DNA of 64,000 bases from Streptomyces actinomycinicus (GTDB taxonomy: Bacteria > Actinomycetota > Actinomycetes > Streptomycetales > Streptomycetaceae). The position numbers were made by a program, and so were the translations under genes. The notes under the pieces were generated by a model. The model was not told the DNA's origin. It did no database searches and saw only the letters and a program-made list of their open reading frames with translations. Numbering within the stretch: the stretch's first letter is position 1; every line of letters begins with the position of its first letter. This document shows, piece after piece, positions 1-8,222 of the stretch. The stretch spans positions 682,001-746,000 of the forward strand of contig NZ_JAERRK010000001.1 in the NCBI RefSeq assembly GCF_016741775.1, given 5' to 3'.

Positions 1-2
1 AC

Positions 3-689
3 GGTGACGACGGCGTGCCCGTCACCACGCCGGAGGGGCCGTACTGGGACCGCAGCGGCAAGAAGGTCGCCGCGCACAACGAGGGCAAGAGATCATACGG
101 GCAGATCACCCTGCGCGACGCGCTCGGGAAGTCGGTGAACACGCCGTTCATGCAGCTCGGCATGGACACCGGCCTGGACAGGGTGCGCCAGACCGCGGAG
201 GCGTCCGGACTGCTGTCCTCCAGCATGGGCCCCCAGGTGCCCGCCCTCTCGCTGGGCAACTCCACGCCGAGCGCGATCCGGATGGCCAGCGGCTACGCCA
301 CCTTCGCGGCGGACGGCAACCACACCGAGCCGTACTCCGTGCGCCGGATCACCCGCAACGGCTCGCCGGTCGCGCTGGCCACCCCGCGTCCCAGGCGCGC
401 GGTCGGGGCGAAGGTGGCCGAGGAGGTTACCGAGGCGCTCGGCGATTCCTTCCGCAACGCCCACCCGGACGCGGCGGCCGCTGCGACCGGGGTGTCCGGG
501 AAGTCCGGCACCACCGAGAAGGACACCGCCGCCTGGTACGTGGGCACGGCGGACTCCGTGTCCACCGCGATCGTCGTCTACCGCATCGACCTGGCCAAGT
601 CCCTGGAGCCACTGCCGCTCGAGGGTCTGGCCGGTACGTCCCACAGCGTCCCGTATGCCCTCTGGTCGGCCGCGACGGGTATCGGCTGA
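3..689 (+). CDS. Penicillin-binding protein, C-terminal part (gene begins before the window)
   Basis: This is the C-terminal part of a transpeptidase-type penicillin-binding protein, which cross-links peptidoglycan outside the cell. The reading frame is open from the left edge, so the start and the catalytic SxxK serine lie upstream of the window. Visible motifs are SVN (132-140), fitting the SxN motif, and KSGT (501-512) in the context SGKSGTTEKDTAAWYVG, which is the KTG(T/S) box. The internal GTG at 15 is not a plausible start because the homologous domain continues before it. It ends with TGA at 687-689, 43 bp before the next gene on the same strand. The class (bifunctional class A or class B) cannot be decided from this fragment, although the neighbouring residues look like class A transglycosylase/transpeptidases. 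Confidence 0.9.
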   Translation, partial: GDDGVPVTTPEGPYWDRSGKKVAAHNEGKRSYGQITLRDALGKSVNTPFMQLGMDTGLDRVRQTAEASGLLSSSMGPQVPALSLGNSTPSAIRMASGYATFAADGNHTEPYSVRRITRNGSPVALATPRPRRAVGAKVAEEVTEALGDSFRNAHPDAAAAATGVSGKSGTTEKDTAAWYVGTADSVSTAIVVYRIDLAKSLEPLPLEGLAGTSHSVPYALWSAATGIG

Positions 690-732
690 GCCGTGATCCG
701 TCCACCCTCCCCTCCCGCAGAATGAGCCGAGC

Positions 733-2025
733 ATGCCCCGCAACAAGTCAACGACAGGCCGCCGTCGAGCCCCTCGCCGTCGCAGCGCGCCCCGTGCCAC
801 CCGGCCCCAGGTGCTGACGCTGGCCGCCCTCCTCGTCGTGGCCTCGCTGGTGGCCGGTTACCTGGTGCTGTCCCGCACGGACAGCACCACGCCCGCCGCC
901 TCCGCGGGCAAGAAGCCCAAGGGCGCCGCGCCGACGGCCGCGCCGACGCCGGAATGGGACGGCAAGACCAAGATCCTCGGTGACGGCTCCACCTCGTACA
1001 CGGGCCCGCAGAAGGGGCAGCTGAAGCCGAAGCCCCTGAAGCCCGGTGAGAAGCCGCCGCAGTTCGTGGTCTTCTCGTGGGACGGCGCGCTGGAGGGCAG
1101 CGACCACCTGTTCTCGCACTACCGGGAGCTGGCCGACCGGTACAACGCCCACATGACCTTCTTCCTCACGGGCATCTACCTGCTGCCCAAGGACAAGAAG
1201 GCGCTCTACCACGGCCCCATGCACTCGGCGGGCGACGCCGCGATCGACTACGCCACCGACGACCACATCCGCACCACGCTGGAGCAGCTGGGCAAGGCGT
1301 ACGAGGACGGCCACGAGATCGGCACCCACTTCAACGGCCACTTCTGCGACGCCAAGGGCGGCGAAGACTGGAGCGTGCAGGAGTGGAAGAGCGAGATCGA
1401 CCAGTTCTTCTCCTTCGCGGAGCGCTGGAAGACCAACACCGGCTGGAAGGACATGCCGGCCCTGCCCTTCGACTTCAGGAAGGAGGTCGCCGGCGGCCGT
1501 GCGCCCTGCCTGGAGGGCCAGAAGAACCTGCTGAAGGCCATCAAGAGCTACGGCTGGCGCTACGACGCCAGTTCGCCGGGCGACTTCCAGATATGGCCCG
1601 GCAAGAAGGACGGCATCTGGGACTTCCCGCTGCAACTGCTGCCCTACACGGACAATGTGCAGGCCCTGTCGATGGACTTCAACTTCCTGTTCAACCAGTC
1701 CGACGGTGAGACCCAGGGTGACCCCGCCAAGTTCCCCGAGTGGGAGCAGATGACCGTCGACTCGTACATGAAGGGCTTCAACCGGGTCTACTACGGCAGC
1801 CGGGCGCCGCTGTTCATCGGCAACCACTTCGAGGACTGGAACGGCGGCATCTACATGCGGTCCGTCGACCAGGTGGTGAAGAACATCTGCACCAAAAAGG
1901 GCGTCAAGTGCGTTTCCTTCAAGGAACTCGCCGACTGGCTCGACGCCCAGAAGCCGCAGACCCTGGCCGCGCTGCGCAGCCTGGACCCGGCCCAGTCGCC
2001 GGACTGGTCGGCGGTCGTCAAGTGA
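733..2025 (+). CDS. Membrane-anchored polysaccharide deacetylase-like protein
   Basis: The 430-residue protein has a very basic N-terminus, one transmembrane segment (about residues 23-45) and a low-complexity Ala/Pro linker, followed by an extracytoplasmic domain. The domain resembles NodB/CE4 polysaccharide deacetylases: a strand ending in FSWDG (Asp near 117), a TFFLTG segment, and HEIGTHFNGHF, where His199 and His203 form an HxxxH metal motif. The usual first motif TFDD is replaced by FSWDG, so the metal site may differ from canonical CE4 enzymes. The C-terminal part (NHFEDWNGGIY) is conserved in actinomycete homologues as I know them. It lies just after a penicillin-binding protein, which suggests a cell-wall role. 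Substrate unknown. Confidence 0.75.
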   Translation: MPRNKSTTGRRRAPRRRSAPRATRPQVLTLAALLVVASLVAGYLVLSRTDSTTPAASAGKKPKGAAPTAAPTPEWDGKTKILGDGSTSYTGPQKGQLKPKPLKPGEKPPQFVVFSWDGALEGSDHLFSHYRELADRYNAHMTFFLTGIYLLPKDKKALYHGPMHSAGDAAIDYATDDHIRTTLEQLGKAYEDGHEIGTHFNGHFCDAKGGEDWSVQEWKSEIDQFFSFAERWKTNTGWKDMPALPFDFRKEVAGGRAPCLEGQKNLLKAIKSYGWRYDASSPGDFQIWPGKKDGIWDFPLQLLPYTDNVQALSMDFNFLFNQSDGETQGDPAKFPEWEQMTVDSYMKGFNRVYYGSRAPLFIGNHFEDWNGGIYMRSVDQVVKNICTKKGVKCVSFKELADWLDAQKPQTLAALRSLDPAQSPDWSAVVK

Positions 2026-2134
2026 CAAGCGCTCTCGGGGGATTCCACTTGTGCAACCCCCTTCACAAACGCCACACCAGCCGTGGCAAGATGCCGTTCG
2101 CCCGGTAGGTGTACCGGCGTAGAGGGGAACATCA

Positions 2135-3313
2135 TTGAAATCAAGAAGACTGAGCCGTAGGCGGAGCCGCACGGCCATAGTCACCGCCGCGGCCGCCTCT
2201 GTGGTCGCGGGCGTGGCTCTGGTGCCCAACTGGAGCGCGGGTGCGGCGGTGACCGACGACCCGACGGTGGACGCGGCCACCAAGGCAACCTTCCAGCGGC
2301 TGGCCGACGCGGTCTTCACCGACCGTACGCAGGCCCTCGTGGAGGGCGCGGGCAAGGCCGACACCCGGCACACGTCCGGCTTCTCCGGATCCGTGCGCCT
2401 GTCCGGCGGGCAGACCGAGGAGCAGAAGTCCGCGCTGGACGAGCTGCGCGACCGCCGGAGCCGGCTGGCCCGGCTGGGCGAGACCTACCGCGCGGGGAGC
2501 ACCAAGGTCACGCTCGACGCGACCCAGGTGAAGGGCCGGCACGCCAAGGTCGCGGTGACCGAGACGACCACGCTGAACTACGACAAGGCCACCGCGAAGA
2601 GCCCGAAGTCGACCGGCTTCCAGGCGCACCACGAGCTGACCTTCAAGGCGGACCGGCACGGCACCTGGCAGCTGACCGGCATCCGGGACACCGACGACGG
2701 CTACCTCGCGGTGAACCAGGTCGCCAAGCCCACCGTCGCCAAGGTGAAGACCACCGCCGACGACGGACCGCCCTCGGCGGCCCGCTCGGCCACCACCTGG
2801 CCGGCGCCGGCCAACGCGAAGAACTTCTCCGCGACCGGCTACGACTACCAGGCCATGGTGGCGTACGCGCAGAAGTACTGGAGCAAGTACAACCCGGCCT
2901 ACCCCGACTTCAACGGTCAGGGCGCCGGCGGCGACTGCACCAACTTCGTCAGCCAGGCCCTGAAGGCGGGCGGCTGGAAGCACGTGCCGGGTTACACGTA
3001 CGACTTCCACAAGTGGTTCGGGAACTCCGAGATCCAGTCCGACTCCTTCGTCGGCGTCAACGAGTTCTCCTGGTTCGCCCTGTCCTCGAAGCGGGCCACC
3101 AGCCTCGCCAACGTCTACCAGCTGGACCTCGGCGACGTGCTGCAGATGGACTTCAACCGGGACGGGTCCAAGGACCACTCGATGATCGTCACCTACCGGG
3201 ACCGCCGGGGCGTGCCGTACGTGTCGTACCACTCCACCAACACCTACAACAGGTCGGTGGCCAGCCTCGTCGCCTCGTACCCGAGCGCGGCGTTCTACGC
3301 CTACCGCACCTGA
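2135..3313 (+). CDS. Secreted amidase-domain protein (Amidase_6 type)
   Basis: The 392-residue protein starts with a twin-basic signal peptide (arginine-rich start, hydrophobic segment, AGA cleavage region near residue 35). An unassigned middle region (40-220) is followed by a C-terminal domain of about 170 residues. That domain starts YDYQAMVAYAQKYW and contains GGDCTNFVSQAL, the Cys-bearing motif of the putative amidase family (Amidase_6, related to NlpC/P60-like peptidases), and later DHSMIVTY with the probable catalytic His. The start is TTG at 2135, preceded by AGAGGGG. It probably acts on peptidoglycan or peptides outside the cell. The 3' end overlaps the convergent DUF4383 gene by 13 bp. 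Family assignment is firm; substrate unknown. Confidence 0.85.
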   Translation: MKSRRLSRRRSRTAIVTAAAASVVAGVALVPNWSAGAAVTDDPTVDAATKATFQRLADAVFTDRTQALVEGAGKADTRHTSGFSGSVRLSGGQTEEQKSALDELRDRRSRLARLGETYRAGSTKVTLDATQVKGRHAKVAVTETTTLNYDKATAKSPKSTGFQAHHELTFKADRHGTWQLTGIRDTDDGYLAVNQVAKPTVAKVKTTADDGPPSAARSATTWPAPANAKNFSATGYDYQAMVAYAQKYWSKYNPAYPDFNGQGAGGDCTNFVSQALKAGGWKHVPGYTYDFHKWFGNSEIQSDSFVGVNEFSWFALSSKRATSLANVYQLDLGDVLQMDFNRDGSKDHSMIVTYRDRRGVPYVSYHSTNTYNRSVASLVASYPSAAFYAYRT

Positions 3314-3894
3314 CCCCTGCCCGGCTGCGGGCCCTGCCACCGCTGCCCTTCCCGTTCCTGCAGCATCCGCTGCTCGGACGGGGAGGGTCCGGGGTGGCGG
3401 GCCCGCCAGTACGGGTTGTCGTGCGGCAGCGCCGAGCCGACCCGGCCGTACATGCCGAAGGTCATCAGCAGCAGCCCCACGATGAAGCTGAAGAACACGT
3501 TCTGGATCTTGAACGCCAGGAAGTTGTTGGCCGTGTCCAGCAGGCCGAGGAACAGGAAGCCGTTCAGCAGGAACAGCACACCGAGGACCATGTTCAGGGT
3601 CGAGGCGAAGTTGCCGCCGATCACCATGCCGGCCAGCAGCACCGCGCCGATGCAGATCGACAGCACGCTGAGCGTGCCGTTGGTGTTCAGCCCGGTGACC
3701 GTGTCACCGCCGGTGTCGAAGAAGCCGATGTGGTCGAGCAGGCCGAGGATGCCGAAGACGACCAGGAACGCGCCGATCAGGCCCGCGCCCACCCGGTAGA
3801 CCGTGTTGAGCCGGTGGTCGACCGGCAGGTGGTCGTCCAGCCGGATCCGCCGGCGTTCCTCTGCTTTCCTCGTGTGCACTGCGTGTGTGGCCAT
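3301..3894 (-). CDS. DUF4383 integral membrane protein
   Basis: This membrane protein of about 197 residues has four predicted transmembrane segments between residues 30 and 150, a short basic N-terminus (MATHAVHTRKAEERRR) and a polar Pro/Arg/Gln-rich tail. The pattern (RLNTVYRVGAGLIGAFLVVFGILG, LNMVLGVLFLLNGFL) matches the DUF4383 family of actinobacteria, whose role is unknown. I chose ATG at 3894 because AGGAGG lies 6 nt upstream; an in-frame start at 3969 has no ribosome-binding site. It is convergent with the amidase gene, overlapping by 13 bp, so the two transcripts run into each other. Confidence 0.85.
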   Translation of the reverse strand: MATHAVHTRKAEERRRIRLDDHLPVDHRLNTVYRVGAGLIGAFLVVFGILGLLDHIGFFDTGGDTVTGLNTNGTLSVLSICIGAVLLAGMVIGGNFASTLNMVLGVLFLLNGFLFLGLLDTANNFLAFKIQNVFFSFIVGLLLMTFGMYGRVGSALPHDNPYWRARHPGPSPSEQRMLQEREGQRWQGPQPGRGQVR

Positions 3895-3976
3895 GTCCGC
3901 CTCCTCGGGCGCTAGCGGAGGCCAAGCGTCCATTTCAATATCCGCCTGACCGGCCCCACCCGGCAACACACGCAGC

Positions 3977-5383
3977 TCAGTGCCCGGCGCCGCGCTCCTC
4001 GCGGATCTGCCCCACCACCCGCGCGACGGCCTGCCGTACGGCTTCCGTCTCGGTCAGGAAGTGCCAGTAGTCCGGGTGCCGCCCCTCCAGCGTGCCGATC
4101 GCCCGCTCCAGCCGGGCCACGGCGTCGTCCAGCGGCCGGGCGTGCCGCGGATCGGGGGTCGTCCGGCCCGTCATGGCCAGCCGCTGGGCGTCCCGGATCG
4201 CGAAGCGGGTCCGCTCCACCTCGGCCTGCGGATCCTTCTGCACCGCGTTCAGCCGGGCCAGCCGGTCACCGGCGGCCGAGACGGCCTCGTCGGTGGCGTT
4301 CAGCAGGGCCCGTGCGGTCGACAGCAGCGAGGTGGCGTCCGGCCACCGCTGGGCCTCCCGCGCCGCCTGGGCGTCCCTCAGCTTCAGCTCGGCCTGCCGC
4401 ACGTTCTCCGCGGCCTGGTCGGGCACTTGCTGGAGGTCCTGCCAGCAGGCGGCGGAGAACCGCCGCCGCAGCTCGCTCAGCACCGGATCCACCTGCCCGG
4501 CGCGGGTGGTCAGCGCCTGTGCCCTGGTCCGCAGGGACACCAGCCGGTGGTCGATCTCGGCGGCCTTCTCCGGCAGCCGCTCGGCCTCGGCGCGGATCGC
4601 CCCGGCCTCCCGCTGCACCCGCTCGGCCCGGTCCACCGTCGGCTGCACCCCGTGCTGCCCGGCGCCCTGGTTCAGCTTGGTCAGCTCCGGTGACAGGGCG
4701 GCCAGCCGTGCGGCCAGGTCGTCGGCCCGCAGCCCCTTCTCCCGTACGGCGTCCAGGGCGTTGCTCGCGGCCAGCAGCGACTGCCGGGCCCGCTCCACCG
4801 CGGGCGCCAGCCGGGCGAGCTGGGTCTCGGCCTTGCCGAGCAGCGGCCCGAGCGAGTCGCCGAACCGTTCCAGCTCCTGCCGGACCCGGACCAGCTCGTC
4901 CTTGGCCGCGGTCAGCTCGCCCCGCGCGCGGGAGGCCATGGAGGCTTCCAGGTCGTCCCGGTCCAGGTCGTGGGCGTCGACGGCCTGGATGTAGCGCTGA
5001 CTGACCTCGTCGATCCGGTGGCCGAGCGCGGCGAAGTCGGAGACGGCGCGCCGGGCGGCGGGGGAGTCGTCCACGGCCGTGATGGTCTCGATGGAGATCC
5101 GCAGGTCCCGCTGGGCGGTGTCGAGTTCGTAGAAGGCCGCCGCGGCGGCGTCCTTCGCGGCCTGCGCCTCGGCCCGCTGGCTCTCCGCCCGCCCGCCGAA
5201 CCACCGCCGGGTGCCCCCGCCGGCGAACGCGGCGGCGAGCACCGGCGCGGCGAGCACCGGCAGGGTCAGCAGGACGAGGGCGTCGCGCAGGGCACCGCGC
5301 GGCGGGGCGGCCCCGCGCCGGGGCCGTGCGGCGGACGGCTGCGGGTAGGGCCGTGTCCCTGGCGTGCCCGGTGTCGCCGTCAC
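3977..5383 (-). CDS. Membrane-anchored coiled-coil protein of unknown function
   Basis: The 468-residue protein has a basic Pro-rich N-terminus, one transmembrane segment (about 32-55) and a long region rich in Ala, Glu, Gln and Arg with heptad-like spacing. It is predicted to form extended coiled coils almost to the C-terminus (for example ELTAAKDELVRVRQELERFGDSL). I recognise no catalytic motif. The start is GTG at 5383 with GAGAGGG just upstream. Proteins of this shape are common in Streptomyces and are annotated as hypothetical. A scaffold at the membrane or a TPM-like associated role is possible but unproven. Confidence 0.8.
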   Translation of the reverse strand: MTATPGTPGTRPYPQPSAARPRRGAAPPRGALRDALVLLTLPVLAAPVLAAAFAGGGTRRWFGGRAESQRAEAQAAKDAAAAAFYELDTAQRDLRISIETITAVDDSPAARRAVSDFAALGHRIDEVSQRYIQAVDAHDLDRDDLEASMASRARGELTAAKDELVRVRQELERFGDSLGPLLGKAETQLARLAPAVERARQSLLAASNALDAVREKGLRADDLAARLAALSPELTKLNQGAGQHGVQPTVDRAERVQREAGAIRAEAERLPEKAAEIDHRLVSLRTRAQALTTRAGQVDPVLSELRRRFSAACWQDLQQVPDQAAENVRQAELKLRDAQAAREAQRWPDATSLLSTARALLNATDEAVSAAGDRLARLNAVQKDPQAEVERTRFAIRDAQRLAMTGRTTPDPRHARPLDDAVARLERAIGTLEGRHPDYWHFLTETEAVRQAVARVVGQIREERGAGH

Positions 5384-5546
5384 ATCCCTCTCCCGCGTGG
5401 TAATCCGCCCTGAGTGGTGTCATTCTCCCACCCGTTGAAGACGAACACACGGGCCGGTCAGTTCGCGATGCGCACCGTGACTTTCCCGCCCGGGGCGTCT
5501 TCCCGCACCCGGTACGGATGCCGGGAACGGAAGCGGGGAAGACGGT

Positions 5547-5577
5547 TTGCGGTGCAGCCCGTCGGGCAATGTAGGCT
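5547..5577 (+). promoter_or_regulatory. Putative promoter of tRNA-Val
   Basis: TTGCGG at 5547-5552 and TAGGCT at 5572-5577 resemble -35 and -10 boxes of the main vegetative sigma factor. The 19 bp spacing is slightly long. The -10 box ends 13 nt before the mature tRNA 5' end, which fits a short leader. Confidence 0.45.
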
Positions 5578-5590
5578 GTCGGCCTGTCCC

Positions 5591-5662
<72 letters not shown>

Positions 5663-5669
5663 CCGGTCC

Positions 5670-5696
5670 GGCCCCTCGGAGCATCTCCGAGGGGCC
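5670..5696 (+). terminator. Intrinsic terminator after tRNA-Val
   Basis: GGCCCCTCGGAG (5670-5681) pairs perfectly with CTCCGAGGGGCC (5685-5696) across a 3 nt loop, followed by a short pyrimidine-rich stretch. It lies 8 nt after the tRNA and 12 bp before the convergent small gene, and could serve both strands. Confidence 0.8.
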
Positions 5697-5707
5697 GTTC
5701 CCGTTTC

Positions 5708-6049
5708 TCACTCCTCCCGCGCCGCCTCCCCGTGGGCGTGCTTCAGCCGGGTGCGGGCGTCCATGCGGTCCGCCGCCGCGACCTCGGCCCAGAAACGGTG
5801 GGTGCTGACGAAGACCGCGAGTTCGTGCTCGCGCCGCCGCAGCTTCTCCACCTCGGCCTGCTCGTCCTCCGTCCAGCCGGGGGACGCGGGCCGCTCCAGC
5901 TTGCGCCAGCCGTTGTCGTCGCTGAAACCGTCCATCGGTTCCACCGACCAGGGGAGCCGTTTGAGCAGGGCCGACAGCTCGGCCCGGACCTGATGCAGCT
6001 CCTCCTGACCGGCGAGGAGGTCACTGGGGAATTCATAGGTCGTAGCCAC
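5708..6049 (-). CDS. Conserved actinobacterial hypothetical protein (113 aa)
   Basis: A small, charged, probably cytoplasmic protein with helical stretches (QEELHQVRAELSALLKRLPW, DEQAEVEKLRRREHELAVFV). It has no transmembrane segment or catalytic motif I recognise. The start is GTG at 6049; a weak AGGCG lies about 12 nt upstream. It is encoded alone between tRNA-Val and panE. The family seems conserved in Streptomyces as a hypothetical protein; function unknown. Confidence 0.7.
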   Translation of the reverse strand: MATTYEFPSDLLAGQEELHQVRAELSALLKRLPWSVEPMDGFSDDNGWRKLERPASPGWTEDEQAEVEKLRRREHELAVFVSTHRFWAEVAAADRMDARTRLKHAHGEAAREE

Positions 6050-6133
6050 GCGACAATGCTACGCCTGTTCGATTTTGTGACGCGAGATCGGCTCCGGGGT
6101 TCGGGTGGGGTTCATTCGAACGAGTGCCGGGTC

Positions 6134-7033
6134 TCAGTGACCGGCGGCCCGCAGCTCCTCCACCAGCCGTGCTGTCACCGGTACCGGTACGCCGTGCCGC
6201 CCGGCCGCCCGGAGCAGGGCCCCGCCGATGGCGTCCAGCTCCAGCGGGCGGCCGGACTCGGCATCACGCTGCATGGACGACTTGGCCGTGGGCGGGAAGG
6301 CGTCGTACCGGGCCAGCGCCCGGGCCGGGTCGGCGGGGGCGCCGCAGGCCCGGCTGACCGCGGCGGTCTCGGCGACCAGCGCCTCCAGCTCTCCCCGGTG
6401 CTCGGTGCGGGCCACGCCGAGCGGCACGCCGTACCGGGTGGTGAGCAGGGCGAACGGGGCGAGGAACGCCATCTTGGCCCACAGGGCCGCGGTCTCGTCC
6501 CCGACCACCCGGGCGGCCGTGCCGGCGGCCGTGAGACGGCCGGCCAGTGCCGCCAGGCGCTCCGGGGGTACGGCGTCGCCGGCCAGGTCGATCTCCGTGA
6601 ACGGGCTGCCGTGTTCGATCACCCCTGGCGCGATGCGGGTGGACTCCACGCGGATCACGGCCGGTGCCACCCGGTCGGGGCGGTGCCGGGCCCGGAGGGC
6701 GGCCGGGTGTTCGATTCCGTTCAGCAGCGGTACGACGAGGGCGTCACCGAGGGCGGCGGGCGGTACGCGGGTCAGGGCCGCGTCCAGTGCGGTGTGCTTG
6801 ACGGTGATCAGGCAGGCGTCCACCGGTTCGCGCAGCTCGGTGTCCGCCTCCACGGGGGCGGTGAAGTCGCCGAACTGCGCGCTGCGGACCGTGATACCGG
6901 TACGGCGCAGGGTGTCGGCGGTGGTCTCGCCGGCCAGGCAGACGACACGGTGGCCGGAGCGGGAGAGCAGGGCGGCGAGCAGGCCGCCGGTGCCGCCGGG
7001 GCCGAGAACGGCCACGGTGAGCGGATGCGTCAT
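6134..7033 (-). CDS. panE: 2-dehydropantoate 2-reductase (ketopantoate reductase)
   Basis: The 299-residue enzyme reduces 2-dehydropantoate to D-pantoate with NADPH in the pantothenate/coenzyme A pathway. The N-terminal Rossmann fold shows GPGGTGGLLAALL (about 12-24). The segment ITVKHTALDAAL carries the conserved Lys of the family (K-T/H context), and LLNGIEH is the conserved N-G motif. The C-terminal helical ApbA_C domain contains LWAKMAFLAPFALLTTRYG (catalytic Lys region) and SSMQRDAESGRPLELDAI. Length is typical. The start ATG at 7033 has AAAGGA upstream. Some family members act on other 2-oxo acids, so the substrate is inferred. It is divergent from the DUF2277 gene. Confidence 0.88.
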   Translation of the reverse strand: MTHPLTVAVLGPGGTGGLLAALLSRSGHRVVCLAGETTADTLRRTGITVRSAQFGDFTAPVEADTELREPVDACLITVKHTALDAALTRVPPAALGDALVVPLLNGIEHPAALRARHRPDRVAPAVIRVESTRIAPGVIEHGSPFTEIDLAGDAVPPERLAALAGRLTAAGTAARVVGDETAALWAKMAFLAPFALLTTRYGVPLGVARTEHRGELEALVAETAAVSRACGAPADPARALARYDAFPPTAKSSMQRDAESGRPLELDAIGGALLRAAGRHGVPVPVTARLVEELRAAGH

Positions 7034-7126
7034 GGAATTGTCCTTTCGACGGTCGGCCCCGGGTGCCGGTGGCCGCCTTCGCCGTGATCATCGCAGCGGG
7101 CGGCCCCTCTGCGCCAGACTGGGGGC

Positions 7127-7363
7127 ATGTGCCGGAGCATCAAGACGCTGCGCCCGCCCGTGCTGCCCGACGAGGCGACGGACGAGGACATTCGCGCAGC
7201 CGCGTTGCAGTACGTACGGAAGGTCTCGGGCTTCCGGGCCCCGGCGGCCCACAACCGCGAGGTCTTCGACGAGGCGGTGGAAGCCGTCGCCCGAGCCACC
7301 GCGGAGCTGCTCGGCGGGCTGGAGGTGCGAGGGCAGGCCGTGCGCGGGGTGCAGCAGCGGTAA
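7127..7363 (+). CDS. DUF2277 small protein
   Basis: The 78-residue protein starts MCRSIKTLRPP, the signature of DUF2277, a family of small proteins with an N-terminal Cys-Arg-Ser-Ile-Lys-Xaa-Leu motif found across bacteria and of unknown function. The body is a single helical unit. The start ATG at 7127 is supported by the family N-terminus. It is divergent from panE with 93 bp between the starts. Confidence 0.85.
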   Translation: MCRSIKTLRPPVLPDEATDEDIRAAALQYVRKVSGFRAPAAHNREVFDEAVEAVARATAELLGGLEVRGQAVRGVQQR

Positions 7364-7612
7364 CGCCCCGAGGCGGTGAGGGACATCGCACTTGCGTGGC
7401 CTGAGGTGCCGTACGGCCCAAGGTGCCGCACGCTCCAAGTCCTCCTGCACAGGCCGATGTGCTGAACCGTCAAGTCCGTTTCCAGGCAAGGGGGTTCCTT
7501 CGGTGTGCCCGCGTGACGGGTGCGCGGGACGGCCCCGGCGGGGGCCCGTCCGGGACGGACCCGGTCACGAGGGGTCCCGGTCATGGCCAGATGTTGAACT
7601 TGCAAGCACTGC

Positions 7613-7629
7613 TTAGGTGTGCCTAACCT
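7613..7629. promoter_or_regulatory. Putative iron box (DmdR/IdeR-type) upstream of the DoxX gene
   Basis: TTAGG (7613-7617) and CCTAA (7622-7626) form an inverted repeat inside TTAGGTGTGCCTAACCT. This resembles the DmdR/IdeR iron-box consensus TTAGGTTAGGCTCACCTAA, where the repeat of TTAGG and CCTAA is also spaced by a few bases. It lies 88 bp upstream of the DoxX start. The rest of the 350 bp between 7364 and 7716 has no convincing gene. Confidence 0.5.
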
Positions 7630-7716
7630 GGGCTTCCGTTCGGTACCGCCGCCCCCCACGACCGGCCCCACAGTCCCCGGCCGGCCCGACCGACACCGAA
7701 GAGGAGAAACCCCTTC

Positions 7717-8172
7717 ATGTCCGCTCGTCTCGACTCCGCCCAGCCCTACGTCATCGCGCTGTTCCGCGTCGTCGTCGGCCTGCTCTTCGCCGTGCACGGC
7801 GCCGCCTCCCTGTTCGGCGTCCTCGGCGGCGCCGCCGGCACCGACGGCGGCACCGTCGCGGCCGGCACCTGGCCCGGCTGGTACGCGGCCGTGATCCAGC
7901 TGGCCGCCGGCGCCCTGGTGCTCCTCGGCCTCGGCACCCGGGGCGCCGCGCTGATCGCCTCCGGTTCGATGGCGTACGCCTACTTCGACGTCCACCAGCA
8001 GGCCGCCCTGTGGCCCATCCAGAACGGCGGCGAGCTGTCGGTGCTGTTCTGCTGGGCGTTCTTCCTGCTGGTCTTCACCGGCTCCGGCGCGTTCGGCCTC
8101 GACCGGCTCCTCACCCGGCGCACCGCGGCGGTGACCGAGCCCTCCGGTGAGAAGGCCCCGGTCACGGCCTGA
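7717..8172 (+). CDS. DoxX-family integral membrane protein
   Basis: The 151-residue protein has four predicted transmembrane helices. Features typical of DoxX/SURF4-like proteins include ALFRVVVGLLFAVHGAASLFGVLGG at the N-terminus, AAVIQLAAGALVLLGLGTRGAALIASG, and YFDVHQQAALWPIQNGGELSVLFCWAFFLLVF. DoxX proteins are linked to redox and sulfur stress; in mycobacteria a DoxX works with superoxide dismutase and a sulfurtransferase. GAGGAGAAA precedes ATG 7717. A possible iron box lies upstream, so control by iron is an inference. A bidirectional hairpin follows. Confidence 0.85.
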   Translation: MSARLDSAQPYVIALFRVVVGLLFAVHGAASLFGVLGGAAGTDGGTVAAGTWPGWYAAVIQLAAGALVLLGLGTRGAALIASGSMAYAYFDVHQQAALWPIQNGGELSVLFCWAFFLLVFTGSGAFGLDRLLTRRTAAVTEPSGEKAPVTA

Positions 8173-8182
8173 CCCGCTTGAC

Positions 8183-8220
8183 GCGGCGTCCTCCTCCCGG
8201 TCCCGGGGCGGGGACGCCGC
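8183..8220. terminator. Bidirectional hairpin between two convergent genes
   Basis: GCGGCGTCC (8183-8191) pairs with GGACGCCGC (8212-8220) across a 20 nt loop that itself contains CCCGG and CCCCGGG. It sits exactly between the stop codons of the DoxX gene and the mannosyltransferase-like gene. Confidence 0.65.
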
Positions 8221-8222
8221 CG

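Noticed and set aside
748..2373. Long antisense reading frame opposite the deacetylase-like gene
   Set aside because: Low-complexity Arg/Val/Leu translation, no motifs; it is the shadow of a GC-rich gene.
4092..4994. Long plus-strand frame opposite the coiled-coil protein
   Set aside because: Ser/Arg-rich translation without motifs; the minus frame has a transmembrane start and coiled-coil pattern and a ribosome-binding site.
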